NCBI RefSeq assembly: GCF_000759795.1
Contig: NZ_BBMZ01000008.1
Coordinates: forward strand, 62,001 to 126,000
DNA from: Pseudescherichia vulneris NBRC 102420
GTDB lineage: Bacteria > Pseudomonadota > Gammaproteobacteria > Enterobacterales > Enterobacteriaceae
Reading direction: 5' to 3'
DNA: 64,000 nucleotides
Below, in pieces: positions 11,917 through 22,981 of the stretch. The position numbers and the translations under genes are program-made. The notes beneath the pieces were generated by a model, which did not search any database, was not told the origin of the DNA, and saw only the letters and a program-made list of their open reading frames with translations. Numbering within the stretch: the stretch's first letter is position 1; each line of letters opens with the position of its first letter.

Positions 11917-12487
11917 GTCCGTTGGCAAGCGCCGGCTGAGCGATAAAGCGCTGCCACAGGCGGGCCTGCTTACGCGCGCAGGCCCAGCCTGACCAGGTTG
12001 CCAGCGGGATCAGCGTGCCTTCGCCAATGTTGTCGCACACTACCGGCACCACCTCATCCGCGCTGATGCGGCGGCAAAGCACGTTCTGCGGTTTCAGGTT
12101 CATGGTCACGATGCGGTTTTTGCGCAAGTAGCTTTTTAGTGCTCTGAGCAGCGGGTAGAGGGCCTTGCTGTTGCCTGCTTCACGGCACTGGGCGGCATAC
12201 TCGGTCAGGGTCTTTGACGGGGAGCCGTCAAAGTCGGTGATGATATCGTAGACGTATCCCGTCCCCAGATCGGTTTCGACCGTGCCGTAGTAGCGCGGCA
12301 GCCCGCTCCAGTCTGTTAAACGGCGAGAGAGATGGGCATAGTAGCTCAGCTCGCGCTTGATCTCTTTATCGCCGCCGCTCTCGTAGTTGTAGATGATCTT
12401 AATGCAGCGCTGGGCATTGTCCGGATGCGCATAGCATTGGCGGTGCCGACCGGTGCCCAACGGGGTGAGATGAGATAAGCGAATCAT
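11891..12487 (-). CDS. yrbL: PhoP-regulated protein YrbL
   Basis: A YrbL family protein with a protein-kinase-like fold and unknown biochemical role; in E. coli and Salmonella its gene belongs to the PhoPQ regulon. The start [19 protein letters not shown] at 12487 matches the E. coli protein and follows AGGACA; a longer frame upstream lacks family support. The 198 residues are slightly shorter than E. coli (210) because the C-terminal tail is short. It converges on and overlaps mtgA. Confidence 0.9.
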   Translation of the reverse strand: MIRLSHLTPLGTGRHRQCYAHPDNAQRCIKIIYNYESGGDKEIKRELSYYAHLSRRLTDWSGLPRYYGTVETDLGTGYVYDIITDFDGSPSKTLTEYAAQCREAGNSKALYPLLRALKSYLRKNRIVTMNLKPQNVLCRRISADEVVPVVCDNIGEGTLIPLATWSGWACARKQARLWQRFIAQPALANGLSAANAGS

Positions 12488-12529
12488 AGGTTGTCCTGCT
12501 TTTTTGGAAATTGTTTTGGAAACAATCCA

Positions 12530-12563
12530 AGTATGGCCAGGCAACTTAAATGGAAAATAAACG
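12530..12563 (-). promoter_or_regulatory. Candidate PhoP box and -10 of yrbL
   Basis: On the minus strand CGTTTA-N5-CATTTA (12563-12547) resembles the PhoP direct repeat GTTTA-N5-GTTTA. It is followed 11 bases later by CATACT at 12535-12530, the spacing usual for PhoP-activated promoters. A 6-bp-arm hairpin (12510-12526) lies in the predicted leader. PhoP control of yrbL is known in E. coli; the site itself is my reading. Confidence 0.45.
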
Positions 12564-12634
12564 GCTAGCTTAAGGTTATCTTAAGGATACGTTGGCAGGG
12601 GTTAAGCGCACGAAAGGTACAATTTGCCTAAGGT

Positions 12635-12666
12635 GTAGGCCGGGTCAGGCGTAGCCGCCACCCGGC
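12635..12666. repeat. REP (palindromic unit) element
   Basis: GTAGGCCGGGTCAGGCG and the complementary CGCCACCCGGC half form the typical imperfect palindrome of enterobacterial REP sequences. It lies ten bases beyond the npr stop, where it can protect the mRNA 3' end. Confidence 0.8.
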
Positions 12667-12676
12667 GCGACCGGCA

Positions 12677-12949
12677 TTAGTCTTCGTCAAAACCGGCGTT
12701 GAACAGGGCAATCACGGCGGCGAGCGCCTCCTGCTCCTGCGGGCCGCTGACCTCAATCTCGATCTGACGACCTTTGGCGGAGTCGAGCATCAGCAGCGCA
12801 ATCACGCTGCTGGCCTCCGCCTCGGTACCTTCGTCATTGCGCAGCAGCACTTCGGCATCAAACCCCTGAACCAGCTCAAACAGTTTCATTGCTGGACGGG
12901 CGTGCATACCCAGCGTGTTGGTGATCTCAACGGTCTGCTTAACGGTCAT
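12677..12949 (-). CDS. npr: Phosphocarrier protein NPr
   Basis: The HPr-like carrier of the nitrogen PTS. It passes phosphate from PtsP (EI-Ntr) to PtsN on His16 in the LGMHARPAM motif. The 90 residues are nearly identical to E. coli NPr. The start overlaps the rapZ stop by four bases (ATGA), indicating coupled translation at the end of the rpoN operon. Confidence 0.97.
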   Translation of the reverse strand: MTVKQTVEITNTLGMHARPAMKLFELVQGFDAEVLLRNDEGTEAEASSVIALLMLDSAKGRQIEIEVSGPQEQEALAAVIALFNAGFDED

Positions 12950-13800
12950 GTTTTGCGTTTTTCCAGCGTACGGTGGCGGGACTGCACGTTTTTACCCCGC
13001 GAGCGGAAGTAGTCCGCCAGCTGCTCGGCAATATAGACCGAACGGTGCTTGCCCCCCGTACAGCCAATGGCGACGGTGAGATAGCTGCGGTTGTTGGTCT
13101 CCAGCATCGGCAGCCACAGCTCCAGATAGCTGCGGGTCTGGTAGATAAAGTTGTGCACTTCGGTATGCCGATCGAGGAACGCCGCCACCGGTTTATCAAG
13201 GCCGGTCATTGGGCGCAGCTTCGGATCCCAGTGCGGGTTCGGCAGGAAGCGGACGTCAAAGACGTAGTCGGCATCGATAGGAATGCCGTGCTTGAAGCCA
13301 AACGACTCAAACACCATGGTCAGTTCGCGCTCGCGCTTGCCCAGCAGGCGGGTACGCAGCATCTCTGCCAGCTCATGCACCGACATCTCTGAGGTATCGA
13401 CGATCAGATCCGCTCGGGAGCGCAGCGGCTCCAGCAGGTCGCTCTCTTCGTCGATAGCACTCTCCAGCGACAGGTTCTTGCTGGAGAGGGGGTGCAGGCG
13501 TCGGGTATCGCTGTAGCGCCGGATCAGCGTGTTGCGATCGGCGTCAAGGAACAGCAGCTGCGGCGAAAAGGCCGACGGCAGGTTGTTCATTGCCTGTTCA
13601 AAAATTTCCGGCGACTCTGGCATATTACGCACGTCAATGCTGACGGCCGCAGAGATCTGGCGGTCGGCCAGCGATTTCGCCAGTTCGGGCAACAGCACTA
13701 CCGGCAGGTTATCCACGCAGTAGAAGCCCATGTCTTCCAGCGCTCGCAGGGCAACTGATTTCCCCGAGCCCGAGCGACCGCTGACGATCATCAGTACCAT
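12946..13800 (-). CDS. rapZ: RNase adapter protein RapZ
   Basis: RapZ binds the sRNAs GlmZ and GlmY and, when free of GlmY, delivers GlmZ to RNase E, thereby tuning glmS expression to glucosamine-6-phosphate. The N-terminal P-loop GRSGSGKS (about residues 8-15) and the C-terminal RNA-binding part with [12 protein letters not shown] are both present. The length of 284 equals E. coli. It sits between ptsN and npr. glmM, in the same amino-sugar pathway, lies elsewhere in this window. Confidence 0.97.
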   Translation of the reverse strand: MVLMIVSGRSGSGKSVALRALEDMGFYCVDNLPVVLLPELAKSLADRQISAAVSIDVRNMPESPEIFEQAMNNLPSAFSPQLLFLDADRNTLIRRYSDTRRLHPLSSKNLSLESAIDEESDLLEPLRSRADLIVDTSEMSVHELAEMLRTRLLGKRERELTMVFESFGFKHGIPIDADYVFDVRFLPNPHWDPKLRPMTGLDKPVAAFLDRHTEVHNFIYQTRSYLELWLPMLETNNRSYLTVAIGCTGGKHRSVYIAEQLADYFRSRGKNVQSRHRTLEKRKT

Positions 13801-13845
13801 GTACCGTTTCTCCTCAGGCGAGCAAATAGAAAAGCCTTTTCCCGG

Positions 13846-14337
13846 CTATGCGTCATCGTGGCTGCCTTCGCTGTCCGTGATAATCTGATACAGCTCCTCA
13901 TCGCTCTGCGCGGCGCGCAGGCGTCGGCAGATGGTTTTGTCCGCCAGGCGGCGGGCAACAAGAGAGAGCGTGTGCAGATGCGTCTTGGTTTGATCGGCCG
14001 GCACCAGCAGGGCAAACAGCAGATCCACCGGCTGGTTATCGATAGCATCAAAGGCGATAGGGGTCTCCAGCTGGACAAAGACGCCGACGGCGCGCAGGGT
14101 ATCTTCCTCGACCTTGCCATGGGGGATCGCGATACCGTTGCCGATACCGGTACTGCCCATTTTTTCACGGGTCAGGATGGCCTCAAAGACCACCTGCGGC
14201 GGCAGGCTAAGCTGCTTGGCAGCCAGCTCGCTGATAATCTCCAGCGCACGCTTTTTACTCTGGCAGTGCACGCCGCTGCGGGTACATTCCTGGTTAAGGA
14301 CATTGCTCAATTGAAGAGCGGGATCGTTGTTCATCAT
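13846..14337 (-). CDS. ptsN: Nitrogen PTS regulatory protein EIIA-Ntr
   Basis: The terminal phosphoacceptor of the nitrogen PTS. Dephosphorylated PtsN regulates potassium transport (TrkA, KdpD) and other targets. His73 in GIAIPHGK is the phosphorylation site and the 163 residues match E. coli. It is separated from hpf by 82 bases that contain a strong hairpin, and from rapZ by 45 bases. Confidence 0.97.
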   Translation of the reverse strand: MMNNDPALQLSNVLNQECTRSGVHCQSKKRALEIISELAAKQLSLPPQVVFEAILTREKMGSTGIGNGIAIPHGKVEEDTLRAVGVFVQLETPIAFDAIDNQPVDLLFALLVPADQTKTHLHTLSLVARRLADKTICRRLRAAQSDEELYQIITDSEGSHDDA

Positions 14338-14365
14338 AAATTCACCTAAGCGTGACTCGTGCAGA

Positions 14366-14393
14366 CAACCTGCTGCGTGACCACAGCAGGTTG
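14366..14393 (-). other. Intercistronic hairpin between hpf and ptsN
   Basis: Perfect 10-bp arms (14366-14375 and 14384-14393) with an 8-base loop. No T tract follows on the minus strand, so it looks like an mRNA processing or stability element rather than a terminator. Confidence 0.6.
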
Positions 14394-14419
14394 CTAACTG
14401 CCGTCGAACGCCCGGACAA

Positions 14420-14707
14420 TTAGTGTTGTTTCAGTTTATCTTTATGTTTGTTTAACTGTCGCGCCAGTTTATCAATTAAACCGTCGATAGCCGCATACAT
14501 GTCTTGCCCTTCCGCACTGGCGTGGAGGTCGCCACCGTTTACGTGCAGTGTGGCGTCCGCGACGTGCGTCACTTTCTCCACTTTTAACACAATGTAGACC
14601 TGATTGATCCGCTCGAAGTACTGCTCCAGCTTAGCAAATTTTGTACCGACAAAATCGCGCAGTGCTTCAGTAATTTCGACATTGTGCCCTGTAATGTTGA
14701 GCTGCAT
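14420..14707 (-). CDS. hpf: Ribosome hibernation promoting factor HPF
   Basis: HPF stabilises 100S ribosome dimers in stationary phase. The 95-residue short form (MQLNITGHNVEITEALRDFV at the start) matches E. coli. The longer open frame upstream runs into rpoN and has no family support; the ATG at 14707 follows a GGAAGAC-type site. It is the first gene after rpoN, 22 bases away. Confidence 0.96.
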   Translation of the reverse strand: MQLNITGHNVEITEALRDFVGTKFAKLEQYFERINQVYIVLKVEKVTHVADATLHVNGGDLHASAEGQDMYAAIDGLIDKLARQLNKHKDKLKQH

Positions 14708-14729
14708 AGTGTCTTCCTTATCGGTTGGG

Positions 14730-16163
14730 TCAGACCAGCTGCTTGCGCTGGTTAGACGGCGGGATGGATAAAGACTCTCGATACTTCGCAACGGTGCGGC
14801 GAGCCACCATGATACCCTGATCGGACAGCAGGGTGGTCAACTTACTGTCACTCAGTGGTTTCGCAGGGTTTTCTGCGGCTATCAGCTTCTTCACCAGCGC
14901 GCGGATGGCCGTCGACGAGGCTTCGCCGCCGCCTTCGGTATTCACGTGGCTGGAGAAGAAGTATTTAAGCTCAAAAATACCTCTCGGGCTGTGGAGGTAC
15001 TTCTGGGTTGTCACGCGTGAAATGGTGGATTCGTGCATCTCGACGGCCTGGGCGATATCCGCCAGCACCATCGGTTTCATAAACTCTTCGCCTTTGTCGA
15101 AAAAGGCCTGCTGCTGTTCAACGATGCAGCGGCTGACGCGCAGCAGGGTATCGTTGCGGCTCTCCAGGCTCTTAATCAGCCATTTGGCTTCCTGAAGATT
15201 GCTGCGGATAAACTGGCTGTCGGCATCGTTACGCGTGCCGCTGCACATGGCGGCGTAGTGCTGGTTAATCTGCAAACGCGGAATGCTGTCAGCGTTCAGC
15301 TCGACCATCCAGCGGCCATTATGCTTGCGCACTAGCACGTCGGGGATCACATACTCCGGCTCGCCGGTCTGGATCGACTGGCCAGGGCGCGGATCCAGCG
15401 ACTGGATCAGATTCACCGCCTCTTTCAGCACCTCTTCCTTCAGGCGGGTAACGCGCATCAGGGTGCGGAAATCGTGGTTCGCCAGCAGATCGAGGTGATC
15501 GCTGATGATCAGTTTGGCTTCGGCCCGCCACGGCGTATCGCTGGCGAACTGGGAGAGCTGGATCAGCAGGCAGTCGCGCAGATCTCTTGCCGCCACGCCC
15601 ACCGGATCGAAACGCTGGACGCGTTTCAGCACCGCTTCGACCTCGTCCAGCCCCACGTTGCTGTCGCCCATGCTGTCGAGGATATCCTCCAGAGAGACGG
15701 TCAGGTAGCCGGTCTCATCCACGGCGTCGACAATGGAGGTGGCAATAGCGCGATCGGTATCGGAGAAGGGGGTCAGCTCCACCTGCCACATCAGATAGTC
15801 CTGTAGTGACTGGGTGGTCTCGCCCTGGTAGACGGGAAGCTCGTCGTCCTGATAGTCCACGCCGTTGCCCGATGGCGTACCGGCGGTGTAGATCTCATCC
15901 CAGCTGGCATCCAGCGGCAGCTCCTCAGGCATATCTTTCTGCTCAAGGGCGTCGGCGGAGTCTAACGTTTCGGTATCCTGGGTCTGCTGCGCGTCTATCT
16001 CATCGTGAAGATCGGTTTGCTCCAGCAGCGGGTTGCTATCCAGCGCCTGCTGAAGTTCTTGCTGAAGTTCCAGCGTCGAGAGCTGCAACAGACGAATAGC
16101 CTGTTGCAGTTGGGGCGTCATGGCGAGCTGTTGGCTTAGCCGCAGTTGCAAACCTTGCTTCAT
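14730..16163 (-). CDS. rpoN: RNA polymerase sigma-54 factor
   Basis: The alternative sigma factor for nitrogen-regulated and other enhancer-dependent promoters. The glutamine-rich N-terminal activator-interaction region ([19 protein letters not shown]) is followed by an acidic linker, the core-binding domain and the C-terminal RpoN box ([10 protein letters not shown]). The 477 residues equal E. coli. The downstream ptsN and npr products modulate nitrogen and potassium physiology, the classical rpoN operon arrangement. Confidence 0.98.
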   Translation of the reverse strand: MKQGLQLRLSQQLAMTPQLQQAIRLLQLSTLELQQELQQALDSNPLLEQTDLHDEIDAQQTQDTETLDSADALEQKDMPEELPLDASWDEIYTAGTPSGNGVDYQDDELPVYQGETTQSLQDYLMWQVELTPFSDTDRAIATSIVDAVDETGYLTVSLEDILDSMGDSNVGLDEVEAVLKRVQRFDPVGVAARDLRDCLLIQLSQFASDTPWRAEAKLIISDHLDLLANHDFRTLMRVTRLKEEVLKEAVNLIQSLDPRPGQSIQTGEPEYVIPDVLVRKHNGRWMVELNADSIPRLQINQHYAAMCSGTRNDADSQFIRSNLQEAKWLIKSLESRNDTLLRVSRCIVEQQQAFFDKGEEFMKPMVLADIAQAVEMHESTISRVTTQKYLHSPRGIFELKYFFSSHVNTEGGGEASSTAIRALVKKLIAAENPAKPLSDSKLTTLLSDQGIMVARRTVAKYRESLSIPPSNQRKQLV

Positions 16164-16210
16164 GTTCAGAGCACTTCTCTCCCGCTAAAACATTACCGTC
16201 ATTAACCCTA

Positions 16211-16936
16211 TCAGAGTCTGAAGTCTTCCCCAAGATATACGCGTTTAACCTGTTCGTCTTCAAGGATTTGCTGCGGCGTGCCGTGGGCAATCAGATGCCC
16301 CTGGCTGACAATGTAGGCGCGTTCGCACACGGCCAGCGTCTCGCGCACGTTGTGGTCGGTGATCAGCACGCCGAGTCCGCTGTCGCGCAGGTGCTCAATG
16401 ATGCGCTTAATGTCGATAACCGAGATAGGGTCAACGCCAGCAAAGGGTTCATCCAGCAGGATAAATTTAGGATTTGCCGCCAGCGCACGGGCGATCTCAA
16501 CGCGGCGGCGCTCACCGCCGGAGAGGGCTTGGCCGAGGCTGTCGCGCAGGTGCTCGATGTGAAACTCTTCCATCAGCTCATTGGCACGATCTTCGCGCTG
16601 CTCGGAGGAGAGATCGTCACGAATTTGCAGCACCGCCATCAGGTTATCGTACACGCTCAGGCGACGGAAAATAGAGGCCTCCTGCGGCAGATAGCCGATA
16701 CCACGGCGCGCGCGGGCGTGCAGCGGCAGCAGGCTGATATCTTCGTCATCGATAATGATGTTACCCGCGTCGCGGGAGACAATGCCAACGACCATGTAAA
16801 ACGTGGTGGTTTTACCCGCCCCGTTGGGGCCAAGCAGGCCCACAATTTCGCCGGATTTTACGGTCAGGCTAACATCCTCGACCACGCGGCGGCCTTTATA
16901 GGCTTTAGCAAGATTTTTTGCAGTTAACGTTGCCAT
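16211..16936 (-). CDS. lptB: LPS export ABC transporter ATPase LptB
   Basis: The cytoplasmic ATPase of the LptB2FGC complex that extracts LPS from the inner membrane. Walker [10 protein letters not shown], signature [15 protein letters not shown], Walker [13 protein letters not shown] and the H-loop ITDHNVRE are all visible. The 241 residues are as in E. coli. It lies six bases after lptA and 47 before rpoN. Confidence 0.98.
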   Translation of the reverse strand: MATLTAKNLAKAYKGRRVVEDVSLTVKSGEIVGLLGPNGAGKTTTFYMVVGIVSRDAGNIIIDDEDISLLPLHARARRGIGYLPQEASIFRRLSVYDNLMAVLQIRDDLSSEQREDRANELMEEFHIEHLRDSLGQALSGGERRRVEIARALAANPKFILLDEPFAGVDPISVIDIKRIIEHLRDSGLGVLITDHNVRETLAVCERAYIVSQGHLIAHGTPQQILEDEQVKRVYLGEDFRL

Positions 16937-16942
16937 AACGAA

Positions 16943-17497
16943 TTAGTTACTCTTCTTCGGGGCCGGTGCCGGTTTATTGCCTTTGTCCTGCAGCTGAGAC
17001 GGAACCAGGACGGTGGTCACGCGCTTGCCTTTTTCGCTAAACGCCTGCATTTTTTGCTCTTTGACCAGATAGGTAATTTTGTCGCCGGTGATATTGCTGT
17101 CCTGCTGCTCCAGGAAGGCGTTGCCGGTCAGCACCACAAAGTCATTTTGCAGCTCGTAGTGCAGCTGGCCAGCATGGCCCTGCACCGGCTTACCGTTATC
17201 CTGCATCTGGTAGAAGGTGGCCGGGTTGCCGTAGCCGTCAATAATCTCTTTGCCTTCCTGACCGCCCGGACGGGTAACGACCACTTTATCGGCGTTGATC
17301 TTAATCGTGCCCTGGGTCACCACCACGTTGCCGGTGAAGGTGACCACGTTGCCCTGCATATCCAGAGACTGCTGGTCAGATTCAATATGGATCGGCTGAT
17401 CGGTATCGCCGGTCACGGCCAGCGCCGGGACAGACGCGGCCAGAAGTACGCTGGCAAGCGCAAGATTAAGGCTGAGTTTGTTTATTTTGAATTTCAT
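16943..17497 (-). CDS. lptA: Periplasmic LPS-bridge protein LptA
   Basis: LptA forms the periplasmic bridge carrying LPS between LptC and the LptD/E complex. It has a signal peptide ending near ALA before VTGDTDQPI and a beta-jellyroll OstA-type domain. The start at 17497 (MKFKINKLS) gives 184 residues, against 185 in E. coli, and overlaps the lptC end by 32 bases. A frame with seven extra residues is less likely. Confidence 0.96.
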   Translation of the reverse strand: MKFKINKLSLNLALASVLLAASVPALAVTGDTDQPIHIESDQQSLDMQGNVVTFTGNVVVTQGTIKINADKVVVTRPGGQEGKEIIDGYGNPATFYQMQDNGKPVQGHAGQLHYELQNDFVVLTGNAFLEQQDSNITGDKITYLVKEQKMQAFSEKGKRVTTVLVPSQLQDKGNKPAPAPKKSN

Positions 17498-18041
17498 AGG
17501 AGGTTCTAACCTTTTCAATCAGCTCGGCGTTTTGGCTGCGTAAGTTGCCGCGCATTTTCAGGCCGCTGGAATTAAATGTTGTACCGTATAACGTGACCAG
17601 ATCGTTCGAGGTAACATCCTGAGTAATCAGGTTAATCTGCGCGTTATCCGTCGTGATTTTCCGCAGTTGGGACTCTGCTGTCAGGGCATTAACCTCAACA
17701 TGTCCATAAAGATACAGCATACGGTCATCAGTCAGTTTGGCTTTATCTGACCTGATCGACCAGGTCGGTACTTTATTTTCGTCAAAGGTGGTTAATACCG
17801 GTTGCGTAAACCAGGAGACTGCCTGGTCAGAGAAATACTCCACGTGCTGTGCGATCAGGCGATAGTTCAGCGCCCCTTCCGGGCTGTAGACCACGCTATC
17901 GGTATGTTCGCTGCGGTAGGTCGGCTCACTATTGTTGATCGCCACCTCGCTGTCATCATCCCGATCGGTCAGGTTGACGCCAATCAATACCAGCACCGCC
18001 AGCGATAGCAGAATGATAACCCAACGTCTGGTTTTACTCAT
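17466..18041 (-). CDS. lptC: LPS export protein LptC
   Basis: A bitopic inner-membrane protein with one N-terminal transmembrane segment (about residues 7-25) and a periplasmic jellyroll domain that receives LPS from LptFG and passes it to LptA. The 191 residues match E. coli. It overlaps kdsC by four bases upstream and lptA by 32 downstream. Confidence 0.97.
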   Translation of the reverse strand: MSKTRRWVIILLSLAVLVLIGVNLTDRDDDSEVAINNSEPTYRSEHTDSVVYSPEGALNYRLIAQHVEYFSDQAVSWFTQPVLTTFDENKVPTWSIRSDKAKLTDDRMLYLYGHVEVNALTAESQLRKITTDNAQINLITQDVTSNDLVTLYGTTFNSSGLKMRGNLRSQNAELIEKVRTSYEIQNKQTQP

Positions 18042-18604
18042 ATTGATTGCCCTTTGGCCTCTTCCAGTTTGCCCTGCGCCAGCAGCAGCAGATCGCAGAC
18101 TTCACGTACCGCGCCGCGTCCACCCTGAATATGCGTAACGTAGTCCGCACGCGGCAGCAGCAGCGGGTGCGCATCGGCCACGGCCACGCTTAACCCGACT
18201 TCCGCCATCACCGGCCAGTCGATGAGGTCATCACCCACGTAGGCGACCTCATCAGCGCTAACGGCGAGGGTAGTGAGCAGCTCCCGGTAGGCGATCAGCT
18301 TGTCTGACTGCCCCTGATAGAGATGCGTGATCCCCAGCGTAGCGCAGCGGTCTTCCAGCAGTTTGGCCTTGCGGCCGGTAATGATCGCCACCTCGATGCC
18401 CGAGGTCAACGCGCAGCGGATGCCGTAGCCGTCGCGCACGTTGAACGCTTTCAGCTCTTCACCATTATTACCCATAAAAATCAGGCCGTCAGACATTACG
18501 CCATCGACGTCCAGGATCAGCAGGCGGATCTTCTCCGCCTTTGCTATCACTTGCGTACTGACCGGCCCGTAGCAGGTCGCCAGTGACGCACCAGCATTAC
18601 TCAT
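18038..18604 (-). CDS. kdsC: 3-deoxy-D-manno-octulosonate 8-phosphate phosphatase
   Basis: A HAD-superfamily phosphatase that removes phosphate from KDO-8-P to give KDO for the LPS inner core. The nucleophile motif LDVDGVMSDG sits at about residue 32, and the metal-binding VGDDLIDWPVM motif lies in the C-terminal half. It is 188 residues, the same as E. coli, and sits between kdsD, the preceding pathway step, and the lpt genes. Confidence 0.97.
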   Translation of the reverse strand: MSNAGASLATCYGPVSTQVIAKAEKIRLLILDVDGVMSDGLIFMGNNGEELKAFNVRDGYGIRCALTSGIEVAIITGRKAKLLEDRCATLGITHLYQGQSDKLIAYRELLTTLAVSADEVAYVGDDLIDWPVMAEVGLSVAVADAHPLLLPRADYVTHIQGGRGAVREVCDLLLLAQGKLEEAKGQSI

Positions 18605-18617
18605 TCTCGTATCCTTT

Positions 18618-19604
18618 TTACACTACGCCTGCGCGCAGCAGATCGTGCATATGTACCACACCCAGCAGTTGGTCGCCATCGGCAACCATCACCGCCGTAA
18701 TATGGCGGGACTGCATCAGGTTCAGGACGTCAACCGCCAGCGTGCCTGAGCGAACGCGAATGCCGCCGGGGGTCATCACGTCAGCGATACCCAGGCTTCT
18801 CACGTCCGCACCCATATCAAACACGCGGCGCAGGTCGCCATCGGTGAAGATGCCTTCAATCTTCATCAGGTCGTCGCACACCACCGTCATACCCAGATTT
18901 TTGCGGGTGATCTCCAGCAGCGCGTCGCGCAGGGAGGCCTCTTTGCTGACGTGGGGGATCTCATCCCCGGTGTGCATAATATCGTTTACCCGCAGCAGCA
19001 GCTTGCGTCCGAGCGCGCCGCCGGGGTGGGAGAGGGCAAAGTCCTCTGCCGTAAAGCCGCGCGCCTTCAACAGCGCTACCGCCAGCGCGTCGCCCATGAC
19101 CAGCGCAGCCGTGGTGCTGGAGGTGGGGGCCAGCCCCAGCGGACAGGCTTCACGCGGTACTTTGACGCACAGATGAATATCCGCCGCCCGCGCCATGCTG
19201 CTCTCCGGACGGCTGGTGACGCAGATCAACGGCACCTGCAAGCGTTTCAGCACCGGAATAAGCGCAAGGATCTCGTTAGACTCGCCGGAGTTCGACAGGG
19301 CGATAACGATATCCTGCGGAGCAACCATGCCGAGATCGCCATGGGCAGCCTCGCCTGGATGCACAAAGAACGACGGCGTGCCGGTGCTGGCAAAGGTCGC
19401 CGCCATTTTGCGTCCGATATGACCAGATTTGCCCATGCCCATCACCACCACTTTACCGGCGCAGTAGAACATCTTTTCGCAGGCTTCGGTAAAGTCTTCG
19501 TTGATATAGCGGTCAAGCTCGGCCAGGCCTTCACGTTCAATGGTCAGTACATCCTTGCCTGCCTGTTGAAAGTCAAAGCCCGGCGGCAAATCTATGTGCG
19601 ACAT
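18618..19604 (-). CDS. kdsD: Arabinose-5-phosphate isomerase KdsD
   Basis: Converts ribulose-5-phosphate to arabinose-5-phosphate, the first committed step of KDO synthesis. An N-terminal SIS domain (GMGKSGHIGRKMAATFASTG) is followed by two CBS domains (about residues 210-328). It is 328 residues as in E. coli. The order kdsD-kdsC places two KDO enzymes directly before the LPS export genes. Confidence 0.97.
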   Translation of the reverse strand: MSHIDLPPGFDFQQAGKDVLTIEREGLAELDRYINEDFTEACEKMFYCAGKVVVMGMGKSGHIGRKMAATFASTGTPSFFVHPGEAAHGDLGMVAPQDIVIALSNSGESNEILALIPVLKRLQVPLICVTSRPESSMARAADIHLCVKVPREACPLGLAPTSSTTAALVMGDALAVALLKARGFTAEDFALSHPGGALGRKLLLRVNDIMHTGDEIPHVSKEASLRDALLEITRKNLGMTVVCDDLMKIEGIFTDGDLRRVFDMGADVRSLGIADVMTPGGIRVRSGTLAVDVLNLMQSRHITAVMVADGDQLLGVVHMHDLLRAGVV

Positions 19605-19617
19605 AATAGGTTTCCGA

Positions 19618-20583
19618 TTATCCAGTGATATACGGCGATAGCCAGTAGAGCATCGCCATCCATATGATAAAACCGCCGATCAACAGCGCCCCTGCACCTC
19701 GGCCCGTCTGGCGCTGCCGACGCCAGCACAGCAGGGCAAAGATCACGCTGACCGCCAGCATCACGCCGTAGTCACGCGTAAAGGCCAGCGGGTTAAAGGA
19801 GCCGGGCACAATCAGCGCGGGCAGGCCCAGCACAATGGCGATATTAATAATGCTGGAGCCGATGATGTTACCGATGGCAATATCATCTTCGCCTTTCCGT
19901 GTACCCGCGATAGCGGTAGCCAGCTCCGGCAGACTGGTGCCAATAGCAATGACCGTCAGGCCGATAGTCAGCTCGCTCATTCCCAGCACGTTAGCCAGCA
20001 CGGTGGCGTTATCAATCACCATCCGGGTGGCCATCGGCATGACGATCAGCGCCACCCCCAGCCAGAGGAACGCCACCGACAGACTGCCTTCACGGGGCAG
20101 CTCTGCCAGCTGCTCCCGCGTCAGGCTATCATTGCCCTGGCGGCCAATCTTAACAATGAATACCAGCCAGAGCACGGCTAACAGCAGTAAAAAGAGACCG
20201 TCCGCCCGGCTAAGCTGGCCATCGTACAGCACCACACCGGCCAGTGCGCTAACGATCAACATTAGCGGGATTTCGCGACGCAGAATATCAGAATGTACGG
20301 TAAATGGATGGAATAGGGCCGCCAGACCGAGGATCAGCAGAATATTGACGATGTTAGAGCCCAGCGCCGTGCCAATGGCCAGATCCATCTGCCCATGCAG
20401 AGACGCGGCCATCGAGACCATGATTTCAGGTAGGGAGGTGCCGATGGTGACCACCGTCATGCCGATGATCAGCGGCGGGATCCCGACGCTCCGGCAGAGA
20501 ATAGATGCGGCAAACACCAGACGATCGGCACTGTAGACCACCAAAAGTAAACCAATAATTAACAGCGCCATCGCTAAAAGCAT
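19618..20583 (-). CDS. yrbG: YrbG, calcium/sodium antiporter family protein
   Basis: An inner-membrane protein of the CaCA cation-exchanger superfamily; in E. coli it is non-essential and its physiological ion has not been settled. Two inverted alpha repeats with GTSLPEIMVS (N-terminal half) and GTSLPELATA (C-terminal half) are the signature, and about ten hydrophobic segments are seen. It has 321 residues against 325 in E. coli. It is the first gene of the leftward LPS cluster, 14 bases before kdsD. Confidence 0.94.
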   Translation of the reverse strand: MLLAMALLIIGLLLVVYSADRLVFAASILCRSVGIPPLIIGMTVVTIGTSLPEIMVSMAASLHGQMDLAIGTALGSNIVNILLILGLAALFHPFTVHSDILRREIPLMLIVSALAGVVLYDGQLSRADGLFLLLLAVLWLVFIVKIGRQGNDSLTREQLAELPREGSLSVAFLWLGVALIVMPMATRMVIDNATVLANVLGMSELTIGLTVIAIGTSLPELATAIAGTRKGEDDIAIGNIIGSSIINIAIVLGLPALIVPGSFNPLAFTRDYGVMLAVSVIFALLCWRRQRQTGRGAGALLIGGFIIWMAMLYWLSPYITG

Positions 20584-20806
20584 CTAAAGTCCTTTCTTCA
20601 GGTATAATCGCCGGTCCGCAGTCAGCGATCGCAGGCGAGAAAAGGATCGGTTAGACACAGCGAGTCCTAATTTTGACTTTAAGCGGCTTAAAAGTAAAAC
20701 AAATGCCAGCTTTAGCTAACCTATGCACACAATATTCTGTAAAAATATCGTGACCAGGCGCAATGACGCGCCCCGGTGACACCTAACAAGGCAGAAGGAA
20801 AAATAA

Positions 20807-22409
<1,603 letters not shown>

Positions 22410-22413
22410 GTAG

Positions 22414-22968
22414 ATGCAAACGAAAAAAACAGAAATTTGGGTGGGTATTTTTCTTCTGATTGCCCTGCTGGCAGCGCTTTTTATCTGCCTGAAGGCGGCG
22501 GACGTCGCCTCTATGCGGAGTGAACCAACCTACCGGATCACCGCTACTTTCGACAACATCGGCGGCGTGAAGGTCCACTCGCCGGTACGTATCGGCGGCG
22601 TCGTGGTTGGGCGCGTGGCCGATATCGAACTCGATCCGAAAACCTACCTGCCGCGCGTGTCGCTGGATATCGAAGAGCGTTATAACCAGATCCCGGATAC
22701 CAGCTCGCTGGCTATTCGTACCTCCGGCCTGCTGGGGGAACAATATCTGGCGCTTAACGTCGGTTTTGACGATCCCGAGCTGGGAAGTTCTATGCTTAAA
22801 GACGGCAGCACCATTCAGGATACCAAGTCCGCCATGGTACTTGAGGACCTGATCGGACAATTCCTTTACAACAGCAAAGGTAGCGACAATAAGAGTTCAG
22901 GTGATGCGCCAGCGCCGGGCGCTGCTGATACTGACGTTGCACCGTCCGCCACCCCGACGAATCCATAA
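22414..22968 (+). CDS. mlaD: Phospholipid transport protein MlaD (MCE domain)
   Basis: An MCE protein anchored by one N-terminal transmembrane helix (about residues 7-27). Its periplasmic MCE domain forms a hexameric ring over MlaE and exchanges lipids with MlaC. The 184 residues are one more than in E. coli. The C-terminal tail after about residue 150 is low-complexity (Ser/Asp/Ala/Pro-rich). Confidence 0.97.
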   Translation: MQTKKTEIWVGIFLLIALLAALFICLKAADVASMRSEPTYRITATFDNIGGVKVHSPVRIGGVVVGRVADIELDPKTYLPRVSLDIEERYNQIPDTSSLAIRTSGLLGEQYLALNVGFDDPELGSSMLKDGSTIQDTKSAMVLEDLIGQFLYNSKGSDNKSSGDAPAPGAADTDVAPSATPTNP

Positions 22969-22981
22969 GGAGAAGTGACGC

